Source of the DNA: Silvimonas iriomotensis
GTDB taxonomy: Bacteria; Pseudomonadota; Gammaproteobacteria; Burkholderiales; Chitinibacteraceae
Reading direction: 5' to 3'
NCBI RefSeq assembly: GCF_014645535.1
Contig: NZ_BMLX01000001.1
Span: forward strand, 675,169-739,168
DNA: 64,000 nucleotides
Under the pieces are notes generated by a model. It made no database searches and was not told the DNA's origin. It saw only the letters and a list, made by a program, of their open reading frames with translations. The translations under genes were made by a program, and so were the position numbers. Within the stretch, counting starts at the first letter, position 1; the number at the start of each line of letters is the position of its first letter. Positions 45,796 to 57,146 of this stretch are shown here, in pieces.

Positions 45796-46587
45796 TCAGT
45801 AGGTCTCCAGCCCGTGGCTGCGGAACTGTTCGCGTACGCGGTGAACCAGTTCAGGCGAGGGCGGGCGCACGTCGGTCAGCTCGTACGCCAGACCCAGTTC
45901 TTGCCATTTGGATTCGCCCAGCTTGTGAAACGGCAGCACTTCCACCCGTTCTACATTGCCCAGACCGGCAACGAAGCGGGCCAGACCTTCCACGTCTTCT
46001 TCAAAATCAGAAAAACCCGGCAGCAATACATAGCGCAGCCAGACCGGTTTTTTCATGGCCGCCAGGCGCTTGGCAAACAACAGGGTGGGTTCGTTGGGCT
46101 TGCCGGTCAGGCGCTCGTGGCGTTCGCTGTTGAATTCCTTGATATCCAGCAGCACAAGGTCGATCGGCTCAAACCATTCATCCGGCAGATTGCCAGAAAG
46201 ATAACCCTGGGTATCGATGGCGGTATGCAACCCCAGTTCGTGCTTGGCCCGGCGGAAGATTTCACCGGTAAAGTGCGCCTGCATCATGGGTTCGCCGCCA
46301 GAGATGGTCAAACCGCCTGCCACGCGCAGGAAACTGGCGTATTTGCGGATTTCGGCAATGATCTCGTCAACGGTATAGAACTTGCCGTTATGCAGCTTCC
46401 AGGTGTCCGGATTGTGGCAGTACAGGCACCGGAACTGACAGCCGCTCACAAACAGCGCAAAGCGCATGCCGGGGCCATCGACCGCTGCGCCGGTTTCAAT
46501 TGAGTGCACAAACCCCGCCGGCTGGCCGGCGTCGTTAAAGAGCGGTGGTGCAATTTCGCCCACCTTTTTCAGCTCGATGGTTTCCAT
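45796..46587 (-). CDS. pflA: Pyruvate formate-lyase activating enzyme
   Basis: Radical SAM enzyme that installs the glycyl radical on PflB. It has 263 residues with the cluster motif C50-QFR-C54-LY-C57 (CxxxCxxC), the FVSGC lead, and the SAM-binding GGEP segment TISGGEPMMQ. The RYVLLPGFSDFEEDV region is typical. It lies downstream of pflB and the small glycyl-radical gene on the same strand, so it is likely co-expressed. Possible partial termination in the 118-base gap would lower its level relative to pflB. Confidence 0.95.
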   Translation of the reverse strand: METIELKKVGEIAPPLFNDAGQPAGFVHSIETGAAVDGPGMRFALFVSGCQFRCLYCHNPDTWKLHNGKFYTVDEIIAEIRKYASFLRVAGGLTISGGEPMMQAHFTGEIFRRAKHELGLHTAIDTQGYLSGNLPDEWFEPIDLVLLDIKEFNSERHERLTGKPNEPTLLFAKRLAAMKKPVWLRYVLLPGFSDFEEDVEGLARFVAGLGNVERVEVLPFHKLGESKWQELGLAYELTDVRPPSPELVHRVREQFRSHGLETY

Positions 46588-46617
46588 GGTTGTGTTCTGC
46601 CAGTGGTATCAATGAAA

Positions 46618-46650
46618 ACGGACCGGCAAGCATGGGCTCCACCGGTCCGT
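46618..46650 (-). terminator. Hairpin between the small glycyl-radical gene and pflA
   Basis: ACGGACCGG (46618-46626) pairs with CCGGTCCGT (46642-46650), loop 15 bases. On the minus strand it is followed by TTTTCATT. It may give partial termination before pflA. Confidence 0.5.
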
Positions 46651-46705
46651 CATGGGTCTCATGCTGCCGGCATTGCCGACGCACATTGAGAGTATCAGAC
46701 TTTTT

Positions 46706-46891
46706 TCAGATTTTTTCGTGGAAAGTGCGGCTGATCACGTCCAGTTGCTGCTCACGGGTGAGCTTGACGAAATTGACCGCATAACCCGAAACGCGCACCG
46801 TCAGTTGCGGATACTTGTCCGGATGTTCCATCGCGTCTTCCAGCATTTCGCGGTTGAGCACGTTCATGTTCAGATGAAACAGTTGAGCCAT
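46706..46891 (-). CDS. Stand-alone glycyl-radical domain protein (GrcA-like, 61 residues)
   Basis: A 61-residue copy of the extreme C terminus of PflB. It begins [15 protein letters not shown] and contains the radical site RVSGYAV, with Gly36 as the expected radical residue, ending ISRTFHEKI. Compared with the last 59 residues of the neighbouring PflB it differs at 8 positions only. E. coli GrcA (YfiD, about 127 residues) is a larger protein of the same kind that replaces oxygen-damaged PflB C termini. The ATG at 46891 has AAGG eight bases upstream. Between pflB and pflA on the same strand, so PflA could activate it. It looks like a tandem duplication of the pflB 3' end. Confidence 0.85.
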   Translation of the reverse strand: MAQLFHLNMNVLNREMLEDAMEHPDKYPQLTVRVSGYAVNFVKLTREQQLDVISRTFHEKI

Positions 46892-46920
46892 GATGATTAC
46901 CTTGTTACTTGTGTTGCGGG

Positions 46921-46946
46921 ACGGGTAGCGCCGCAGCGCCACCCGT
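46921..46946 (-). other. Strong intercistronic hairpin after pflB
   Basis: ACGGGTAGCGC (46921-46931) pairs with GCGCCACCCGT (46936-46946) over 11 bp with one mismatch on the plus strand that becomes a G-U pair in the minus-strand RNA; loop 4. It sits 10 bases after the pflB stop without a T-run, so it may protect the pflB mRNA or set the ratio to the downstream genes. Confidence 0.55.
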
Positions 46947-46956
46947 GGTCTTGCAC

Positions 46957-49272
46957 TTAGACGCGATCGTGGAAAGTACGGCTGATCACATCCAGTTGTT
47001 GCTCGCGGGTCAGCTTCACGAAGTTCACGGCGTAACCGGATACACGCACCGTCAGTTGCGGGTAGTTTTCCGGATGCTCCATGGCGTCTTTGAGCGTGTC
47101 GCGGTTCAGCACGTTCATGTTCAGATGGAACAGCTGATCCATCGCGGTTTCCACGGCTTCGGTCGCCTTGCAGGCAGAACCGCCGCCTTCACCGTGCGGG
47201 CCGAACAGACCGTCAATGGACGCGGCCAGCGTACGCACACGATCTTTCTGGTTGTGACCCAGCGAATCAGGTGTCATCGAGGCAGTCCAGGAGATCCCGT
47301 CCAGCGCGGCTTCGTACGGAATCTTGGAGACCGAGAAACCGGCGGCGATAAAGCCGTTTTCATCACGACCGTTCATGGGGTTGGCACCCGGAGAGAACGG
47401 GGCACCAGCGCGGCGGCCGTCCGGGGTATTACCGGTCTTCTTGCCGTACACCACGTTGGAGGTAATGGTCAGCACGGACTGGGTCGGCATCGAATTGCGA
47501 TAGAACGCCGGTTGCGCCTTGATCTTGCCCATCATGGCTTCGGTGATCCAGACGGCGATGTCATCAACACGGTCGTCGTTGTTGCCATAAGCCGGGTAGC
47601 TGCCTTCGATCTTGTAATCGACAGCCAGACCTTGCTCGTTGCGGATCACGTGAACCTTGGCGTGCTTGATGGCAGACAGCGAATCAGCAGCGACCGACAG
47701 ACCGGCGATACCGCAAGCCATGGTGCGCAAGATGTCGCGGTCATGCAGGGCCATTTCGATACGTTCGTAGGCGTACTTGTCGTGCATGTAGTGAATGCAG
47801 TTGAGCGCCGTGACATAGGTCTTGGCCAGCCAGTCGAGCATCTTGTCGTACTTGGCCACGACTTCGTCGTAGTTCAGCACATCGCCCGTGATCGGCTCAA
47901 AGCCCTTGGCCACAACCTTGCCGCTCTTTTCGTCCACGCCGCCGTTGATGGCGTACAGCATGGCCTTGGCCACGTTCACGCGGGCGCCGAAGAACTGCAT
48001 TTGCTTGCCGACGGCCATGGCGGACACACAACATGCAATCGCGTAGTCATCGCCCCATTCAGGACGCATCAGGTCGTCGTTTTCGTACTGGATGGCCGAG
48101 GTGTCGATCGAGACCTTGGCGCAGAATTCCTTGAAGCCTTGCGGGAAGGCGGTAGACCACAGCACGGTCAGGTTGGGTTCCGGTGCCGGGCCCAGGTTGT
48201 ACAGGGTATGCAGCACGCGGAAGCTGGACTTGGTCACCAGGGAACGGCCATCTTTGCCGACGCCACCGATGGATTCAGTCACCCAGGTTGGGTCGCCAGA
48301 GAACAGTTCGTCGTATTCCGGGGTCCGCAGGAAACGCACGATACGCAGCTTCATGACCATGTGGTCGATCATTTCCTGCGCTTCGGCTTCGGTAATGCGG
48401 CCTTCCTTGATATCGCGCTCGATATACACGTCAAGGAAAGTGGAGGTACGGCCAATCGACATGGCGGCGCCGTTTTGTTCTTTCACGGCAGCCAGGTAAC
48501 CCAGGTACAGCCATTGAATGGCTTCCTGTGCGGTCTGGGCCGGACGGGCAAGGTCAAAGCCGTAGGACTTGCCCATTTGCTTGAGTTCGCCCAGCGCCTT
48601 GATCTGTTCGGACAATTCTTCACGCAGACGGATCACGTCTTCGGTGAACGCGACATCGTCCAGTTCGGCTTTTTCGCGTTTCTTGTCGGCAATCAGGAAA
48701 TCCACACCATACAGGGCCACGCGGCGATAATCGCCAATGATACGGCCGCGGCCATAGGCATCCGGCAGGCCGGTAATCACGCCAGACTTGCGGCAGGCCA
48801 GGATTTCCGGCGTATAGGCGTCAAACACGCCCATATTGTGGTCTTTGCGGTATTTGGTGAAAATCTCGCTAATCAGCGGCGATTCTTCAAAGTGGTAAGC
48901 CGCCAGCGAGTTTTGCACCATGCGCAAACCGCCGTTCGGCATGATGGCGCGACGCAGCGGGGCATCGGTCTGCAGGCCGACGATGGTTTCCAGCTCTTTG
49001 TTGATATAACCCGGGGCATGGGCCGTAATGGAAGAACCCACCTGAGCGGAGACTTCCAGCACGCCACGTTTGCGTTCTTCTTTCAGAAGGACGGAGAGTT
49101 CTTCCCACAGTTGGGTGGTGCGCTCGGTCGGTCCGGCAAGGAAGCTGTCATCACCTTCGTACGGGGTATAGTTTTCCTGGATGAAATCGCGTACGGCGAC
49201 TTTCTTCTGCCACTCGCCGGCGGTGAAACCACGCCATGCATCAAGTTGCAGGTTAACTTCCGGTGCGTTCAT
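46957..49272 (-). CDS. pflB: Formate C-acetyltransferase (pyruvate formate-lyase)
   Basis: Glycyl-radical enzyme that splits pyruvate with CoA into acetyl-CoA and formate, without oxygen. It has 771 residues from the ATG at 49272 ([16 protein letters not shown]). The active-site cysteine pair is Cys414-Cys415 ([12 protein letters not shown]). The glycyl radical is Gly746 in [15 protein letters not shown] stands about eight bases before the ATG. The divergent upstream region carries an FNR/ANR box. Downstream genes are the small glycyl-radical copy and pflA. Confidence 0.96.
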   Translation of the reverse strand: MNAPEVNLQLDAWRGFTAGEWQKKVAVRDFIQENYTPYEGDDSFLAGPTERTTQLWEELSVLLKEERKRGVLEVSAQVGSSITAHAPGYINKELETIVGLQTDAPLRRAIMPNGGLRMVQNSLAAYHFEESPLISEIFTKYRKDHNMGVFDAYTPEILACRKSGVITGLPDAYGRGRIIGDYRRVALYGVDFLIADKKREKAELDDVAFTEDVIRLREELSEQIKALGELKQMGKSYGFDLARPAQTAQEAIQWLYLGYLAAVKEQNGAAMSIGRTSTFLDVYIERDIKEGRITEAEAQEMIDHMVMKLRIVRFLRTPEYDELFSGDPTWVTESIGGVGKDGRSLVTKSSFRVLHTLYNLGPAPEPNLTVLWSTAFPQGFKEFCAKVSIDTSAIQYENDDLMRPEWGDDYAIACCVSAMAVGKQMQFFGARVNVAKAMLYAINGGVDEKSGKVVAKGFEPITGDVLNYDEVVAKYDKMLDWLAKTYVTALNCIHYMHDKYAYERIEMALHDRDILRTMACGIAGLSVAADSLSAIKHAKVHVIRNEQGLAVDYKIEGSYPAYGNNDDRVDDIAVWITEAMMGKIKAQPAFYRNSMPTQSVLTITSNVVYGKKTGNTPDGRRAGAPFSPGANPMNGRDENGFIAAGFSVSKIPYEAALDGISWTASMTPDSLGHNQKDRVRTLAASIDGLFGPHGEGGGSACKATEAVETAMDQLFHLNMNVLNRDTLKDAMEHPENYPQLTVRVSGYAVNFVKLTREQQLDVISRTFHDRV

Positions 49273-49428
49273 GGTGATGCTCCTTGGTGACTGCCTGTTT
49301 GACAATTGACCTACACAGTTCCCTCTGGGTTCGCCACAGGGATTTGATGCAAATAGAATAGCACCGCGCTGCCCGCGAAGCCTGGCAAATATCTACACGG
49401 ATCAATAACTTATGTCTTGTGAAAATAT

Positions 49429-49442
49429 TTGATCCAGATCAA
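49429..49442 (-). promoter_or_regulatory. FNR/ANR box upstream of pflB
   Basis: TTGAT-CCAG-ATCAA is a perfect FNR/ANR palindrome. It lies 157 bases before the pflB start, in a 355-base gap with no gene. With class II geometry the start would be near 49394. Two related TTGATGCA sequences occur at about 49339 and 49459. Nearby GTAGTT (49481-49486) and GTAGTA (49494-49499) are noted. The site implies anaerobic induction. Confidence 0.8.
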
Positions 49443-49574
49443 AATTTCGGCTTGGGGTTTGATGCAGAATAGATAAATCTGTAGTTTTACTTCGTAGTAT
49501 TTCTGCGGGAATACGCTGACTTGCTATTACGCCTCTCTAAGGCTTGATCAGATTGGATAAATTGCAAGCGCAAT

Positions 49575-49606
49575 AAAAAAAGCACCGGATGGCCGGTGCT
49601 TTTTTT
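49575..49606 (-). terminator. Intrinsic terminator of prfC
   Basis: AAAAAAGCACCGG (49575-49587) pairs with CCGGTGCTTTTTT; loop ATGG. It lies 22 bases after the prfC stop. Symmetric A and T tracts would also work on the plus strand. Confidence 0.9.
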
Positions 49607-49627
49607 GTTTCTGGCAGAACAGATGGA

Positions 49628-51220
49628 TCAGAGCGTAACCGCGTGCTCACGGGTCTCGTGAAACACGATCTCCGGCCAGCGTTCCTGGGTCAGTTCCAGG
49701 TTGACGCGGCTGGTCGCCAGATAGGCCAGGCTGTCGGCGGCGTCACGCGCCAGGTTGTTTTCCAGGGCGCGTTCAAACTCGGCCAGGCGCTTGGCATCCG
49801 GGCAGGAGGCCCAGCGGGCGGTGTAGATCGTGATGGGTTCGAAGATGGCATCCACGCCATATTCATTGGCCAGGCGGCTGGCCACCACTTCAAACTGCAG
49901 CACGCCCACCGCGCCCAGGATCAGGTCCGCGCCATTGAGCGGCTTGAACACCTGAACGGCACCTTCTTCACCCAGCTGTTGCAGACCTTTTTGCAGTTGC
50001 TTGATCTTGAGCGGGTTGCGGATACGCACCACCCGGAACATTTCCGGCGCGAAGTAGGGAATCCCGGTAAAGGCCAGCGCTTCGCCTTCAGAGAAAGAGT
50101 CACCGATCTGGATATTGCCGTGGTTGGGCAGGCCGATGATATCGCCGGCAAAGGCTTCTTCCACTTGTTCACGGCCCTGCGCCATAAAGGTCACCACCGA
50201 GTTGGCGGCGATATCGCGGCCCAGACGCAGGTGCTTGAACTTCATGCCGCGTTCAAAGTGCCCGGAGCAGATGCGCAAGAACGCAATGCGGTCACGGTGC
50301 TTTGGGTCCATGTTCGCTTGAATCTTGAACACGAAAGCCGAGAACTTGGCCTCTGACGGTGCCACGGAGCGCAGCGTGGCGTCACGCTCGGCCGGTGCCG
50401 GCGCCCAGTCGACCAGCGCATTCAGGATTTCGCGCACGCCAAAGTTGTTGATGGCCGAGCCAAAGAACACGGGGGTCAGCGTGCCGGCCAGGAAGTCTTC
50501 CAGGCTGAACGGGTGCGAGGCACCGCGGACCAGTTCCAGTTCCATGCGTGTCTGTTCGATTTCCAGCGGGAACAGTTCATCCAGCCGCGGGTTGTCCAGA
50601 CCGTCGATAACTTCGGTGACATCGCTGTCGCGCTCGCTACCGGCGGTGAACAGCAACACCTGATCGTTCAGGATGTGGTACACGCCGCGGAAGGTCTTGC
50701 CCATGCCGATGGGCCAGGTGACCGGCGCGCAGCGGATCTTGAGTACGGATTCGACTTCGTCCAGCAGTTCCAGGCTGTCGCGCACTTCCCGGTCGTACTT
50801 GTTCATGAACGTGACGATGGGGGTATGGCGCAAGCGGCAGACGTTCAGCAGCTTGATGGTCTGGTCTTCCACGCCCTTGGCCGCATCGATCACCATCAGC
50901 GCCGAGTCCACGGCGGTCAGCACGCGGTAGGTATCTTCAGAGAAGTCCTGGTGGCCCGGGGTGTCGAGCAGGTTGACCACGTGTTCGCGGTAATCAAACT
51001 GCATGACGGAAGAGGCGACCGAAATGCCGCGCTGCTTTTCGATATCCATCCAGTCAGAGGTGGCGAACTTGCCGCCTTTTTTCCCTTTGACGGTACCGGC
51101 CATCTGAATGGCGCCCGAGAACAGCAGCAGCTTTTCAGTCAGCGTGGTTTTACCGGCATCAGGGTGAGAGATGATGGCGAAAGTGCGGCGGCGCGCTACT
51201 TCGCGGGCGATATCGGGCAT
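49628..51220 (-). CDS. prfC: Peptide chain release factor 3
   Basis: GTPase that recycles RF1/RF2 after termination. It has 530 residues from the ATG at 51220 ([14 protein letters not shown]). G1 motif [15 protein letters not shown], switch region [11 protein letters not shown]3 DTPGHQDF, G4 NKYD are all present, followed by domains II and III. An in-frame TTG nine bases upstream is possible, but the ATG is preferred. Monocistronic; a strong terminator follows. Confidence 0.96.
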   Translation of the reverse strand: MPDIAREVARRRTFAIISHPDAGKTTLTEKLLLFSGAIQMAGTVKGKKGGKFATSDWMDIEKQRGISVASSVMQFDYREHVVNLLDTPGHQDFSEDTYRVLTAVDSALMVIDAAKGVEDQTIKLLNVCRLRHTPIVTFMNKYDREVRDSLELLDEVESVLKIRCAPVTWPIGMGKTFRGVYHILNDQVLLFTAGSERDSDVTEVIDGLDNPRLDELFPLEIEQTRMELELVRGASHPFSLEDFLAGTLTPVFFGSAINNFGVREILNALVDWAPAPAERDATLRSVAPSEAKFSAFVFKIQANMDPKHRDRIAFLRICSGHFERGMKFKHLRLGRDIAANSVVTFMAQGREQVEEAFAGDIIGLPNHGNIQIGDSFSEGEALAFTGIPYFAPEMFRVVRIRNPLKIKQLQKGLQQLGEEGAVQVFKPLNGADLILGAVGVLQFEVVASRLANEYGVDAIFEPITIYTARWASCPDAKRLAEFERALENNLARDAADSLAYLATSRVNLELTQERWPEIVFHETREHAVTL

Positions 51221-51276
51221 GGTCTGCAAGGTGGAGAAGCGAAACCGTGCATTCTACTGCAAACGCCCCGTCAGGG

Positions 51277-54183
51277 CTAACCGGCGGCGGCAGTGACCAG
51301 TTGCGGCTCGGTTTGCAGCAGCACGGTAAAGATGGCGCCGCCGTCCGGGTGATTACCGGCAGTCACCGTGCCACCGTGGTCTTCCATGATCTGCTTGCTG
51401 ATCGCCAGCCCCAGCCCGGTGCCGCCGGCTTCAGCGCGCACCCGTGTGCTCTGGATGAATTTGTCGAAGATGGATTCCAGTTCGCCCTCCGGAATACCCG
51501 GACCATGATCCCGCACCGTCAGCCCGACGGCCGACGCGCCGTTGCCCAGCGTGGCTTCACCCAGGAAGCGCACTTCAATGACCCCGCCGGCCGGGCTGAA
51601 CTTGATGGCGTTGGACAACAGATTGACCACCACCTGCATCAACCGGGCCTGGTCGAACACCGCATACAGGGCTGGCGTGTCTTCTTCGATATCCAGCCGC
51701 AGGTTTTGCGAGCTCAACAGCGGTGCAATTTCTGCCGCCGCGCCTTGCACGGCCACTTGCAGGCAATGGCGAGACTTGTCGTACCGCATCTTGTTGGCTT
51801 CAAGGCGCGACATGTCCAGCAAGTCATTCAACAGCACCAGCAAGCGGTTGCCGCTGGAGTGAATCCGTTCAAAGTACCGTGCCAGCGCGCCTGGCTCGCC
51901 GCGCTGAGCCTTGGAGATCCCCATTTCCGAGAAGCTCAGAATGGCGTGCATGGGTGTACGCAGTTCATGCGACATGTTGGCGAGGAACGCCGACTTGGAA
52001 ATATTGGCTTCTTCTGCCGAGTCCTTGGCTTCAACCAGGCGTCGCTCGATGTCTTTCAGGTGCGAGATATTGGTCAGGAACGCAAAGGCGTATTCCAGCC
52101 GGTGCTGGTCATCCAGAATGGCGGCAGAGCTGACGAGGAAAGGCAGCGGTTCGCCATTGCCATCAATCAGGGTGACTTCAGAAAGGCGGTTCTCGTTGCT
52201 GGTTTCAGTCGAGAGCGTGGCGGGGAAAATCCGGTCTGCCGGTTCGCCCCAGATTGCCGACGGTTGTTCGCCAATCAGGTCTTCGCGCCGCAGGCCCAGC
52301 ACCTGGCAGAATGCGTGGTTCACATCGACGATATGGCGATGGGTGTCGATCAGGATAAAACCGTCGGCGGTGGTATCGATAATCGTGCGTTTCAGGCGTT
52401 CAGACTGGCGCAACGCCTGCGCGGCAATGCGCTGTGCAGTGACGTCTTCAATCACCATGATCATGCCTTTGGACGGATCGCCCGGCACCAGCGCCTTGGC
52501 ATACAACATAGCCCAGAAGCCGGAGTGATCACGGCGGAACAGTTCTATTTCACCGCGGAACACGCCGCCCGTGTTGATGCGGGCCCAGATGGTTGTGGCC
52601 AGCTCGTTATAGCGGGCTTCCGAGGCATGAATTACACGCGTGGGCAGGCCAATGATGTCGCTGGCGGCATAGCCAAACAGGATTTCAAACGCCGGGTTGA
52701 CGAGGCGGATGGTATTGCGCACCGACAACATGATCGCCAGCGGGCTGGCATCAAGCACCGTGCGGATTTCTGCCGTGCGCTCCAGCACCAGGTCTTGCAG
52801 ATGGTCGCGGTGGCGGCGCAGTTCGCGTTCCGAGTTTTGCTGCTCGGTGATATCACGCACCGTGCTGCAGATATACGCCTCCTGGAAAAACTCAACGTAG
52901 TTGAAGGTGATTTCCACCGGCTGCAGCGCGCCTTCCTGGTTGCGTTGGTGGGTGATGTGCACCATGCGTTTTTCCAGCCGCAAGCGCTGCCAGAACTCTT
53001 GCCATTGCGGGTCGGTAATGTGCGGATAAAGGTCCAGAAAGCGCATCCGCAGCAATTCATCATGGTGATAACCGGTGATGGCAGAGGCGGCGCGGTTGGC
53101 GTACCGCACAAAGGCCTGGCGGTCGGCCCACAAAATGACGTCGGGGGCTTCATCCACCGTGAACTGGGTCAGGTACAGGCGCGATTCAATCTGTTCCACC
53201 CGGCGGATTTGCCGCAACAGCAAGAACAGCAGGGCGCTGACGACCAGAATCAGCACCAGCGCCGAAACGGTTCGCCCCAACAGATCGCTGTGAAATTTCT
53301 CCAGCACGACATCCAGATCGGACGTCACCATCACGATCAAGGGCAGTTCGCCTTCCGAAACAAGGAAGGTCACCAGTTTTCCGGCGCCCGGCTGGGTGGC
53401 GTCCGTATAGAACGCGCCGTGGTTCTGCCGGCTCTGGTCAAACCGGGTGGCGTCGCCCGCGCGCAGGTTGCGGCCCAGTTCGCGCGCGTCCAGCGGATAG
53501 TTGAGCAGCAAGATGCCGTCGCTGCGCAGCAGTTTGATATGCGTGCCTGGCGGCAATTTGAGCGAGCGGTAAAAGCGGTTGAAGTAGTCCGGCTGCACGC
53601 CAGCGGCCACCACGCCGCCAAAGCTGCCGTCGGGGTGATCCACCCGGTGCGAGACCGGGATCATCCAGGTGTCGGATATCTTGCCCAGTACCGGGGCAGA
53701 CACCAGAAAGCGCGGGTCGGCGTTGTCGCGGTGGTATTGCAGCCAGGCCCGGTCAGAATAATCAATGTCATGAATGCCCGGGTGCGCGCCGCTGCTATGC
53801 ACCATGCCGTGTTCATCGACGGTGACGATATCGCTGACCTGGGGGGTGAGGCGCAAGCGGTTGCGCAACTCGCGGGAGACATCTTGCGGGTCGGCATTGC
53901 CGACGCCGCCGGCGACTTCCAGCCGGTCTACCGCCGCCTGGATGGCTTGTTCGGCACTGATGAACGTCCGGGTGGTTTGTTCATCCAGCGATCGCGCCAG
54001 CAACAGGTTCTGGCGCCGGGCTTCGTCCAGGCTGGCGTCATAGTCACGCAGGGTCAGCCACGCCAGCGCCATGCCGCACCCAAGCAGCAGAATGACGTAA
54101 AACGACACCAGCCCGACTCGCATCGGGCGCAGCGACGATTGGCGCGGCAAGGTTTGCCCGCGTGAGCTGAAAGGCCAGTCCAT
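51277..54183 (-). CDS. Multi-PAS sensor histidine kinase with dCache sensor
   Basis: Membrane histidine kinase of 968 residues. Order: first span (about 24-44), a dCache-type periplasmic sensor (about 45-300), second span (about 305-327), three PAS domains (about 345-460, 470-595, 600-720), HisKA with phospho-acceptor His739 in ANMSHELRTPMHAIL, and HATPase with NLLSNAIKFS, DHGPGIP and GGTGLGLAI. No receiver domain is fused and no response-regulator gene is adjacent, so its partner is unknown. It ends 57 bases before prfC and starts 8 bases after uup, so uup may be read into it. Confidence 0.9.
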   Translation of the reverse strand: MDWPFSSRGQTLPRQSSLRPMRVGLVSFYVILLLGCGMALAWLTLRDYDASLDEARRQNLLLARSLDEQTTRTFISAEQAIQAAVDRLEVAGGVGNADPQDVSRELRNRLRLTPQVSDIVTVDEHGMVHSSGAHPGIHDIDYSDRAWLQYHRDNADPRFLVSAPVLGKISDTWMIPVSHRVDHPDGSFGGVVAAGVQPDYFNRFYRSLKLPPGTHIKLLRSDGILLLNYPLDARELGRNLRAGDATRFDQSRQNHGAFYTDATQPGAGKLVTFLVSEGELPLIVMVTSDLDVVLEKFHSDLLGRTVSALVLILVVSALLFLLLRQIRRVEQIESRLYLTQFTVDEAPDVILWADRQAFVRYANRAASAITGYHHDELLRMRFLDLYPHITDPQWQEFWQRLRLEKRMVHITHQRNQEGALQPVEITFNYVEFFQEAYICSTVRDITEQQNSERELRRHRDHLQDLVLERTAEIRTVLDASPLAIMLSVRNTIRLVNPAFEILFGYAASDIIGLPTRVIHASEARYNELATTIWARINTGGVFRGEIELFRRDHSGFWAMLYAKALVPGDPSKGMIMVIEDVTAQRIAAQALRQSERLKRTIIDTTADGFILIDTHRHIVDVNHAFCQVLGLRREDLIGEQPSAIWGEPADRIFPATLSTETSNENRLSEVTLIDGNGEPLPFLVSSAAILDDQHRLEYAFAFLTNISHLKDIERRLVEAKDSAEEANISKSAFLANMSHELRTPMHAILSFSEMGISKAQRGEPGALARYFERIHSSGNRLLVLLNDLLDMSRLEANKMRYDKSRHCLQVAVQGAAAEIAPLLSSQNLRLDIEEDTPALYAVFDQARLMQVVVNLLSNAIKFSPAGGVIEVRFLGEATLGNGASAVGLTVRDHGPGIPEGELESIFDKFIQSTRVRAEAGGTGLGLAISKQIMEDHGGTVTAGNHPDGGAIFTVLLQTEPQLVTAAAG

Positions 54184-54190
54184 GAACCGG

Positions 54191-56092
<1,902 letters not shown>

Positions 56093-56380
56093 GGACAATT
56101 CCTGGACAGCAAAAGGCGCCAGATGGCGGCGGGTTCCGGTTGTCGGCCAGCCACCTCAGGCGACGGGCGGTGATGGCATGGCTGACACGGCTCGCCATTT
56201 TACCTGTTCGGTCGCGTACTTGAAGCTTTTACGCGGCAAAACGGGTTATCCGGCGCCCCTTGCAGGGTGGTCGGTGTCCCTCTGACGAGGGATAAAACCG
56301 TTTTCTGTCAGCAAATTGAGCCACGGGCTGCCATCCGGGTGGTCTATGCTGGTCCCGATGGCCCACCTGGAGGACTCACC

Positions 56381-56641
56381 ATGCCCCAAAAACTGTTTTA
56401 TCAATTCGATCCCACTGAACAGGATGAATTCATCAGTGCTTGCGAGCGTCATGGTTATGTGTACGAGGATTTTGACGTGGTCGCAAACGACGCCTTGCTC
56501 AATGGCGCAGGCGAGCAGCAGCGCGAAATCAGTGTGGCGCGGTTCGACCGCATCCGCATGTACCTGGGCAGCGAAGGCCCGGTAGGCTGGTTGCGCGAGT
56601 TCGAAACGGATCTGGCGCGGGGCAGTTTCTCGCAAATGTGA
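56381..56641 (+). CDS. Small protein of unknown function (86 residues)
   Basis: I do not recognise this family. The acidic soluble protein starts MPQKLFYQFDPTEQDEFISACERHGY at the ATG at 56381, preceded by TGGAGGA seven bases upstream, a strong ribosome site. It has a probable helix-strand mix with no membrane segment or cysteine cluster. The 288-base gap before it, after uup, holds no recognisable element. It reads on the same strand as the next small unknown gene, 124 bases away. Confidence 0.7.
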   Translation: MPQKLFYQFDPTEQDEFISACERHGYVYEDFDVVANDALLNGAGEQQREISVARFDRIRMYLGSEGPVGWLREFETDLARGSFSQM

Positions 56642-56765
56642 TCAACCGTAGCGGCGTTCATACGTTGTTACTTCATCACCGGCGCACGGCCTGGGCGCCG
56701 GTGATGTCATATCAGGCCCCCGCAAACGGGGTATCCGGGCCAGACCGCCGCGCAAGGAGTGATGG

Positions 56766-57014
56766 ATGTCCGATGTCGTTGCAAGCCTGCCGTGGGATCA
56801 GCGCATTGCGCTGGATGTCGCATTGCAGACGCTCTCAAAAGAACACGAAGATTTTGATTTTCATCTGGAAGGCCAGTCCTGGCTGGATGGTGCGGCGGGG
56901 CAGATGGCGCGCCTGACGGTGAAACGGCGTGCCGATGGCAAGACCGGCCGCTACACCTTTGATGACGGCGACACCGGCTGGGCGCACCGCTTTGCGGTGG
57001 ATTTTGCCCACTAG
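56766..57014 (+). CDS. Small protein of unknown function (82 residues)
   Basis: Not recognised. The 82-residue acidic protein starts MSDVVASLPWDQRIALDVAL and has the strand-rich end GRYTFDDGDTGWAHRFAVDFAH. No signal peptide or membrane span is seen. AAGGAG lies about 7 bases before the ATG. Codon use is like that of its neighbours. The next 130 bases contain G+C-rich hairpin potential but no clear terminator. Confidence 0.68.
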   Translation: MSDVVASLPWDQRIALDVALQTLSKEHEDFDFHLEGQSWLDGAAGQMARLTVKRRADGKTGRYTFDDGDTGWAHRFAVDFAH

Positions 57015-57146
57015 GCCGGCCCGCGCGGCCGGGTCTGGCAGCCGGGGCCGGAACTGATCCGGCCCATGTCAAAGTCATGCGGCAATCGAGCAAAACCGGC
57101 CTTTTGTGAGTTTGGTACTGGCACAAAACTTTCAGCGCCTCCTAAA

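Noticed and set aside
51247-54165. A 972-codon open frame on the plus strand opposite the histidine kinase
   Set aside because: The antisense frame lacks any domain, whereas the minus strand gives a complete kinase. Similar long shadows lie opposite pflB, purF and glnD.
57119-57134. Sigma-54-like TGGCAC-N5-TTTCA before the MltF-like gene
   Set aside because: The -12 element lacks the essential GC, and the start codon would be only about 13 bases from it.
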